A DNA stretch of 64,000 bases, from positions 372,001 to 436,000 of the forward strand of contig NZ_JAVJSC010000002.1 of the NCBI RefSeq assembly GCF_040219635.1, written 5' to 3'. Both the position numbers and the translations under genes were made by a program. Positions 59,604-64,000 of the stretch are shown here, piece after piece (position 1 is the stretch's first letter; each line of letters begins with the position of its first letter). The stretch is from Pyruvatibacter sp. Its GTDB lineage: Bacteria > Pseudomonadota > Alphaproteobacteria > CGMCC-115125. Below the pieces are notes generated by a model. It saw only the letters and a program-made list of their open reading frames with translations. It was not told the origin of the DNA and did no database searches.

Positions 59604-59842
59604 GTCTGAAACCCCCGTTTAACAAGCCGATATTGTGTGCGCAGCAGTGCCCAAGTCAACTTAGAACAGCCATGCAATCCCGCATTGGCACACATTCTTC
59701 ACAGGCGTTGTGCATATGGCTCAGAAATCCGCCATTCTTGCTACTATCACTCTATCCGTGGATGCGAAGGGCGTGCCAGATAGCTGCATTTTACGGTACA
59801 CTCCGTACCCGGAGCGTTAGATTTTGCCGAAAGTTCATTTGT

Positions 59843-60703
59843 ATGATTGAAACCACCCGCACCGTTTCAACCCTGCGTTCATGGGTCAAGACGTGCCGCC
59901 AGTCCGGAAAGCGCATCGCGCTGGTGCCCACAATGGGCGCTCTGCACGAAGGCCACCTGACCCTCGTTGATCTCGCCCGCCGGCACGCCGACGAGGTGGC
60001 CGTCAGCCTGTTTGTAAACCCAACCCAATTTGCGCCCGGCGAAGACCTTGACCGCTACCCGCGCGATGAGCAGGGCGACCGCGCCAAACTTGATGCCCGC
60101 GGAGTGTCGATGCTGTGGGCACCAACCCCCGATGAGATGTACCCGGACGGCTTTTCAACAACCGTGAGCCTTGACGGCCCGGCCCTTGGCCTTGAGACCG
60201 ATCACCGGCCACACTTTTTTGGCGGCGTCGCCACGGTCGTCACAAAGCTGCTGCTGCAGGTTCTGCCAGACGTGGCTGTTTTCGGGGAAAAAGACTACCA
60301 GCAGCTTCAGGTTATCAGCCGTCTTACGCGCGACCTCGATATTCCAACGCAAATCATTGGCGGCTCCACCATCCGCGAGCCTGACGGCCTGGCCATGTCA
60401 TCCCGCAATGCCTATCTCAGCAAGGAGGAAAGGCAGGTAGCACCCGTGCTGAACATCACGTTGAAGGCAGCAGGCCGCGCGGCCCTTGCCGGTGACGATC
60501 CGCGCACCACCGAGACAAAGGCAATCAGTCAGCTTCTGGCAGCAGGCTTTGCACGCATTGACTACGTTGCCATACGCCACGCGGAAAGCCTCGCGCCACT
60601 TACCAGCGCAGACATCAAGGCAGGTCAGCCAATGCGGGTGCTCGGAGCAGGCGTTTTGGGCAAAACGCGGCTGATCGACAATCTCGACCCCCGCAGCGCC
60701 TGA
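59843..60703 (+). CDS. panC: Pantothenate synthetase
   Basis: PanC joins pantoate and beta-alanine, using ATP, to make pantothenate (vitamin B5, precursor of CoA). The 286-residue product carries the HIGH-type site LVPTMGALHEGHLTLVD, FVNPTQFAPGEDLDRYPR, VFGEKDYQQLQVI and SSRNAYLS (the KMSKS counterpart). ATG at 59843 gives family length. The 239 bases between mipZ and panC hold the divergent promoters; nothing else was seen. Confidence 0.96.
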   Translation: MIETTRTVSTLRSWVKTCRQSGKRIALVPTMGALHEGHLTLVDLARRHADEVAVSLFVNPTQFAPGEDLDRYPRDEQGDRAKLDARGVSMLWAPTPDEMYPDGFSTTVSLDGPALGLETDHRPHFFGGVATVVTKLLLQVLPDVAVFGEKDYQQLQVISRLTRDLDIPTQIIGGSTIREPDGLAMSSRNAYLSKEERQVAPVLNITLKAAGRAALAGDDPRTTETKAISQLLAAGFARIDYVAIRHAESLAPLTSADIKAGQPMRVLGAGVLGKTRLIDNLDPRSA

Positions 60704-60712
60704 GCGGCCTGA

Positions 60713-61522
60713 CTATTGACCAGCGTCCAGTTGATCCAGACCCGCAGGCTCAAACCGCTCATAGATGAGCGCACCATCGTGATAGGCGAGCGCGAAAAGC
60801 TCGTACCAGCGCAGTGACCCGCTGACCGCTTCGTGACGGGCATAGACCAGAAGATCCATCTCACCGTCGCCGTTGAAGTCACCCCGCGCCACCTCGCCGT
60901 AGGTTGATGCCGAGCCCGCATAGGCCAGTTCAAGCTGTTCCGGTGCCCCTGAGCGGGTCAGCACGTCACCCGTGGCCACCATATTGCCAACGCTGAAGTT
61001 TGCACTCTTGAGCGTTGCAAGCGCATCCTCGGTATCAGGGGCAAGCGCTGGCAGAATATCCGGCGGCAGCAGCGAGAGGGTTTGAAAGCCGACCGCTTCA
61101 GCGTCAAACCGCGATATGGTGGCCTCATTCGATGCCGCAAGCGCAAACAGCGACCCGCAGGCAACCCGCATGAACCCCTCAAAGTTCATTTCCATCTGCG
61201 TCGCCGCGTACCAGCCCTGACGGGTCAGGTCGGCATAGTCACGGCAGGCGCGCACTGACCGTGTGGTGGTATCGTCGGCAGCGTCCGTCAACGTCACCCC
61301 TGCCCGCACACCCGTTGAGGACGACCGCGGACCGATGGGCAGCGGCGCATCCATCAGGCTTTCAAGTGAAGCAGCATCGGGGCAGCCCTGCGCGGTGCGG
61401 GTTTCAAATACGAGCGGCATGGTGAGACACGCCCCTGCCGCTTGCGCGGGCGATGAGACAAGCGTCGAGCAGGCAAGCGCTGCACCCACAATCAGGCCGA
61501 CGGCAACATGTCCTGAAATCAT
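60713..61522 (-). CDS. Secreted protein with an FG-GAP-like repeat
   Basis: A 269-residue protein with signal peptide (MISGHVAVGLIVGAALACST, cleaved near AQA-AG). It shows an FG-GAP or EF-hand-like calcium motif GDFNGDGEMDLLVYARHE and conserved-looking WYELFALAYHDGAL near the C-terminus. Several Cys (in ACLTMP, GCPDA, RACRD, VACGS) could form disulfides in the periplasm. Function unknown. It overlaps the DUF1489 gene by four bases (ATGA), so they are coupled. Confidence 0.75.
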   Translation of the reverse strand: MISGHVAVGLIVGAALACSTLVSSPAQAAGACLTMPLVFETRTAQGCPDAASLESLMDAPLPIGPRSSSTGVRAGVTLTDAADDTTTRSVRACRDYADLTRQGWYAATQMEMNFEGFMRVACGSLFALAASNEATISRFDAEAVGFQTLSLLPPDILPALAPDTEDALATLKSANFSVGNMVATGDVLTRSGAPEQLELAYAGSASTYGEVARGDFNGDGEMDLLVYARHEAVSGSLRWYELFALAYHDGALIYERFEPAGLDQLDAGQ

Positions 61523-61956
61523 AACAGCCCAAGCTCCAACAGTTCTGCCTGCATGTCCGGCGGCATGTCCTGCGTGCCGTCGCCCGCCTTGCCCAGATCC
61601 ACAGGCGCATCCTTTGCCTCAAGATACCGCCAGCCCTGAAATGGCCTGCGCGGCGCAGGACGCGTTGCAATCAGCGGCGGGTCGAGCACCAGCCGACACC
61701 GCTTGATACCTTCGCTGTCAGTGAAGCCTTCAATATCAAGCAGCTTCTGGCGCACCCTGATCGTCCCCGCCATCACCCAGTATAACGACCCGCCGTTCAG
61801 CAACTCGTCGCCACGCTTGGGCGTCATGCGGGTTGTGTGAAACAGCTTATCGACCTTGCCGTAGCCGGTCTTGCCGGCCAGCACCAACGCCTGCCAGTCG
61901 GCAAGGTCCTCGATGCTGGTGGCACCAACGCAAAGCTTGATGAGGTGAAGCGTCAT
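61519..61956 (-). CDS. DUF1489 protein
   Basis: A 145-residue cytoplasmic protein of DUF1489, widespread in alphaproteobacteria and uncharacterised. Signature: MTLHLIKLCVGATSIEDLADWQ (start), THTTRMTPKR-like HTTRMTPKRGDELL, GSLYWVMAGTIRVRQKLL, IKRCRLVLDPPLIATRPAPR, and RPFQGWRYLEAKDAP. The ATG at 61956 gives the family length. It lies ten bases after the carboxylase alpha-subunit gene. Confidence 0.85.
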   Translation of the reverse strand: MTLHLIKLCVGATSIEDLADWQALVLAGKTGYGKVDKLFHTTRMTPKRGDELLNGGSLYWVMAGTIRVRQKLLDIEGFTDSEGIKRCRLVLDPPLIATRPAPRRPFQGWRYLEAKDAPVDLGKAGDGTQDMPPDMQAELLELGLL

Positions 61957-61966
61957 GGGCGCAAGT

Positions 61967-63979
61967 CTAACCGTCCTGCGGTTCAAAAACCACGAGCGTG
62001 ACACCGCCTTCCACCTGGTCGCCTGCCGCGGCCAGAACATCCGCCACAGTTACATCGCCAGGCGCTGACAAAGTGTGCTCCATCTTCATGGCTTCAAGCG
62101 CCACCAGCGGCGCGCCGCGCTGAACGCGATCACCTGCTTTGACCCACACCTGCGTAACCTTGCCGGTCATCGGCGCGACGACACCCCCAGTCAAACCCGT
62201 ATCAGCAGCATCAACGTCAAGCGGATCAGGAATGGTAAACTGCCACGTCGCCCCGTCGCGCATGATGCTGATGGCCCGGTCCTCCATATGAACACCGGCT
62301 TTCATCAGTGCGCCATTTACCGTTGCACGCATCTCGACCCCGCCCCAGCCCTGCATCATCATATGTGCATGTATCTCCCCCAGCGAAGCGTCCACACGGT
62401 CCCGGCCATATATAAGCGCCACCTGATGGGTATCGCCCCCCTCGCCCAATGTAATGGTTTCACCGGCAGTGCCAAACAACCGCCACCCGCCGGTGTCGTT
62501 CCACGGCGAATAGGGGTCGCTGGCGCTGCCACGGCTTGCCATCTGTAGCCGGTGATGCGCCACAGCAAGCGCTGCCAGCACCACATGGCTTTCACGTGCT
62601 GCACCGGTGCCCGGCACAAGCTCCGCCAGATGTGCCTCAATAAAGCCCGTGTCCATTTCGCCGGACGCGAACACGCGGTGATTGATAACCGCGCGCAGGA
62701 ACGCGGCGTTTGTGGCAACACCTGCTACCTCAACCTGCCGCAGTGCACCATCCAGCCGTGCCCGCGCCGCATCACGCGTCTCACCCCAGCCAATGAGCTT
62801 GGCGATCATCGGGTCATAATAAATGCTGATCTCGTCGCCTGTTCGCACACCGGAGTCGATGCGAACACCCTCCTCCTCCTGCGGTATCCGGAACTTCTTG
62901 AGCGTGCCGGTGGAAGGAAAAAACTGCTTGTTGGGGTCTTCCGCATACAGCCGCACTTCAACAGCATGGCCTGAAATCTCAAGGTCATCCTGCGCCAGCG
63001 GCAAAGGCTCACCGGCGGCAACGCGCAATTGCCAGTCCACCAGATCCTGTCCGGTAATCATCTCCGTCACCGGATGTTCGACCTGAAGCCGCGTGTTCAT
63101 TTCCATGAAATAGAACCGGTCCATCCGCAGCCCGTCTGAGGCATCCGCAATGAACTCAACCGTGCCCGCCCCGCGATAGCCGATGGCCCGCGCCGCCTCG
63201 CAGGCCGCCTTGCCCATCGCCGCGCGCATATCATCGGTCATGCCCGGCGCGGGGGCCTCCTCAACCACCTTTTGATGCCGTCGCTGCACCGAGCAGTCCC
63301 GCTCAAACAAATGCACCACGTTGCCATGCGCGTCCGCAAAAACCTGTACTTCAATGTGGCGCGGACTGGCGACAAACTTCTCAATCAAAACGCGGTCGTC
63401 GCCAAATGCTGCCTTGGCCTCGCGCATGGCCGACGCCAGTGCCTTGTCGAACTCACTTGCAGCGTCAACGCGGCGCATCCCCTTGCCACCACCGCCCGCC
63501 ACGGCCTTGATAAGCACCGGATAGCCGATTTGCTCTGCTTGCCCGGCCAGAAACGCCGCATCCTGATTATCACCGTGATACCCAGGCACAACCGGCACGC
63601 TGGCCTGTTGCATCAGCGCCTTGGCCCGGTCCTTTAGGCCCATGGCACGGATCGCGTCTGCCGGTGGACCAACAAAAATGAGGCCAGCCTCAGCGCACGC
63701 CTCGGCAAACTCAGCATTTTCAGACAAAAACCCGTATCCGGGATGGATTGCATCCGCACCGCTGGCTTTTGCGGCCGCCAGAATGGCGTCCTGCCGCAAA
63801 TAGCTGTCCGCCGCCGGGGCAGGCCCCACCAGATGGGCCTCGTCCGCCATCTCCACGTGCCGCGCCGTGGCGTCAGCCTGGGAAAAGACAGCCACCGTGC
63901 GCAAACCATTCGCGCGGGCGGTTTCAATGACGCGGCACGCTATCTCGCCGCGATTGGCAATGAGGAGAGTGGAAATCAT
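61967..63979 (-). CDS. Biotin-dependent acyl-CoA carboxylase alpha subunit, probably 3-methylcrotonyl-CoA
   Basis: A 670-residue protein with a biotin carboxylase domain (LLIANRGEIACRVIETA, HPGYGFLSENAEFAEAC, GGGGKGMRRV, EVQVFADAHGNVVHLFERDCSVQRRHQK, MEMNTRLQVEHPVTE), a linker/BT domain and a C-terminal biotinyl domain with the biotinylated Lys632 in LEAMKMEHT. Length, domain order and the short EcH-like end of the neighbouring gene suggest MccA of leucine catabolism, although geranyl- and propionyl-CoA carboxylase alpha subunits are similar. Carboxyltransferase gene not in the window. Confidence 0.88.
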   Translation of the reverse strand: MISTLLIANRGEIACRVIETARANGLRTVAVFSQADATARHVEMADEAHLVGPAPAADSYLRQDAILAAAKASGADAIHPGYGFLSENAEFAEACAEAGLIFVGPPADAIRAMGLKDRAKALMQQASVPVVPGYHGDNQDAAFLAGQAEQIGYPVLIKAVAGGGGKGMRRVDAASEFDKALASAMREAKAAFGDDRVLIEKFVASPRHIEVQVFADAHGNVVHLFERDCSVQRRHQKVVEEAPAPGMTDDMRAAMGKAACEAARAIGYRGAGTVEFIADASDGLRMDRFYFMEMNTRLQVEHPVTEMITGQDLVDWQLRVAAGEPLPLAQDDLEISGHAVEVRLYAEDPNKQFFPSTGTLKKFRIPQEEEGVRIDSGVRTGDEISIYYDPMIAKLIGWGETRDAARARLDGALRQVEVAGVATNAAFLRAVINHRVFASGEMDTGFIEAHLAELVPGTGAARESHVVLAALAVAHHRLQMASRGSASDPYSPWNDTGGWRLFGTAGETITLGEGGDTHQVALIYGRDRVDASLGEIHAHMMMQGWGGVEMRATVNGALMKAGVHMEDRAISIMRDGATWQFTIPDPLDVDAADTGLTGGVVAPMTGKVTQVWVKAGDRVQRGAPLVALEAMKMEHTLSAPGDVTVADVLAAAGDQVEGGVTLVVFEPQDG

Positions 63980-64000
63980 CAGCCGCGCCAGTTCGGCTCA
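63979..64000 (-). CDS. 3' end of the upstream gene, possibly an enoyl-CoA hydratase (partial)
   Basis: Only seven codons are visible on the minus strand, ending Glu-Pro-Asn-Trp-Arg-Gly and TGA, which overlaps the carboxylase ATG as TGATG. A C-terminal PNW is common in enoyl-CoA hydratase/isomerase family proteins, and a methylglutaconyl-CoA hydratase gene often precedes mccA. This is a guess from a short tail. Confidence 0.3.

Overview
The window is a chromosomal segment of a GC-rich alphaproteobacterium, probably of the Hyphomicrobiales/Parvibaculales neighbourhood. The evidence is gene content: PleD and DivK in tandem, a MipZ division-plane ATPase, an EipB-type (DUF1849) envelope protein, GatCAB, small alphaproteobacterial DUF families (DUF3572, DUF1489), and a catalytically degenerate dihydroorotase next to pyrB. 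Coding density is very high. Most genes are housekeeping and no phage, transposon or CRISPR array is visible.

Layout. 1-16.9 kb: uracil-DNA glycosylase, smpB-dapA, a lytic transglycosylase, an APC permease, a divergent pair of SPOR proteins (one a dead D,D-carboxypeptidase homologue), a BLUF photoreceptor, beta-carbonic anhydrase, a YtcJ-type amidohydrolase with a Cys/His-rich N-terminus, an NSS transporter, DUF1801, an 18-bp minisatellite, a TauD-like dioxygenase, tRNA-Ser(GCU), and a cueR-copA copper module with a clear CueR operator. 17-24.9 kb: mscL, tesB, a Sel1 protein, a glutathione transferase, gatCAB, ruvX and an AEC transporter. 24.9-38.2 kb, nearly all on the plus strand: pyrB, pseudo-pyrC, plsY, dprA, topA, rnr, DUF983, two NUDT19-like Nudix genes, an MFS transporter and rpmG. 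38.3-38.83 kb is a gene-poor interval between two terminators. 38.9-46.8 kb: pleD and divK, DUF3572, HAD, ROK kinase, dinB, the EipB-like gene, a GGDEF protein and agmatine deiminase. 46.9-51.5 kb: a plus-strand run of Rid, GDPD, FemAB-like, HIT and a large beta-propeller protein. 51.6-64 kb: clpS/clpA, DUF1499, an intact D,D-carboxypeptidase-SPOR protein, a mipZ/vWA/J-protein cluster, panC, a secreted FG-GAP-like protein, DUF1489 and a biotin-dependent carboxylase alpha subunit.

How the genes work together. Several groups concern the envelope and cell cycle: slt, two carboxypeptidase-SPOR paralogues, a third SPOR protein, the EipB-like protein, PleD/DivK, a second GGDEF protein, MipZ with its neighbours and ClpAS. 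Others cover tRNA charging (GatCAB), translation rescue and RNA decay (SmpB, RNase R), topology, recombination and repair (TopA, RuvX, DprA, DinB, UDG), pyrimidine, lysine and pantothenate synthesis, and leucine-type acyl-CoA catabolism at the right edge.

No wholly new multi-gene system is evident. The observations most worth following are two pseudoenzymes (the SPOR-linked carboxypeptidase lacking its catalytic serine and the KTG lysine; the dihydroorotase lacking its metal ligands), the metal-binding-like extension of the amidohydrolase, the vWA and membrane J-proteins beside MipZ, a tandem duplication that creates a six-codon leader coupled to ruvX, and the unexplained interval after rpmG.
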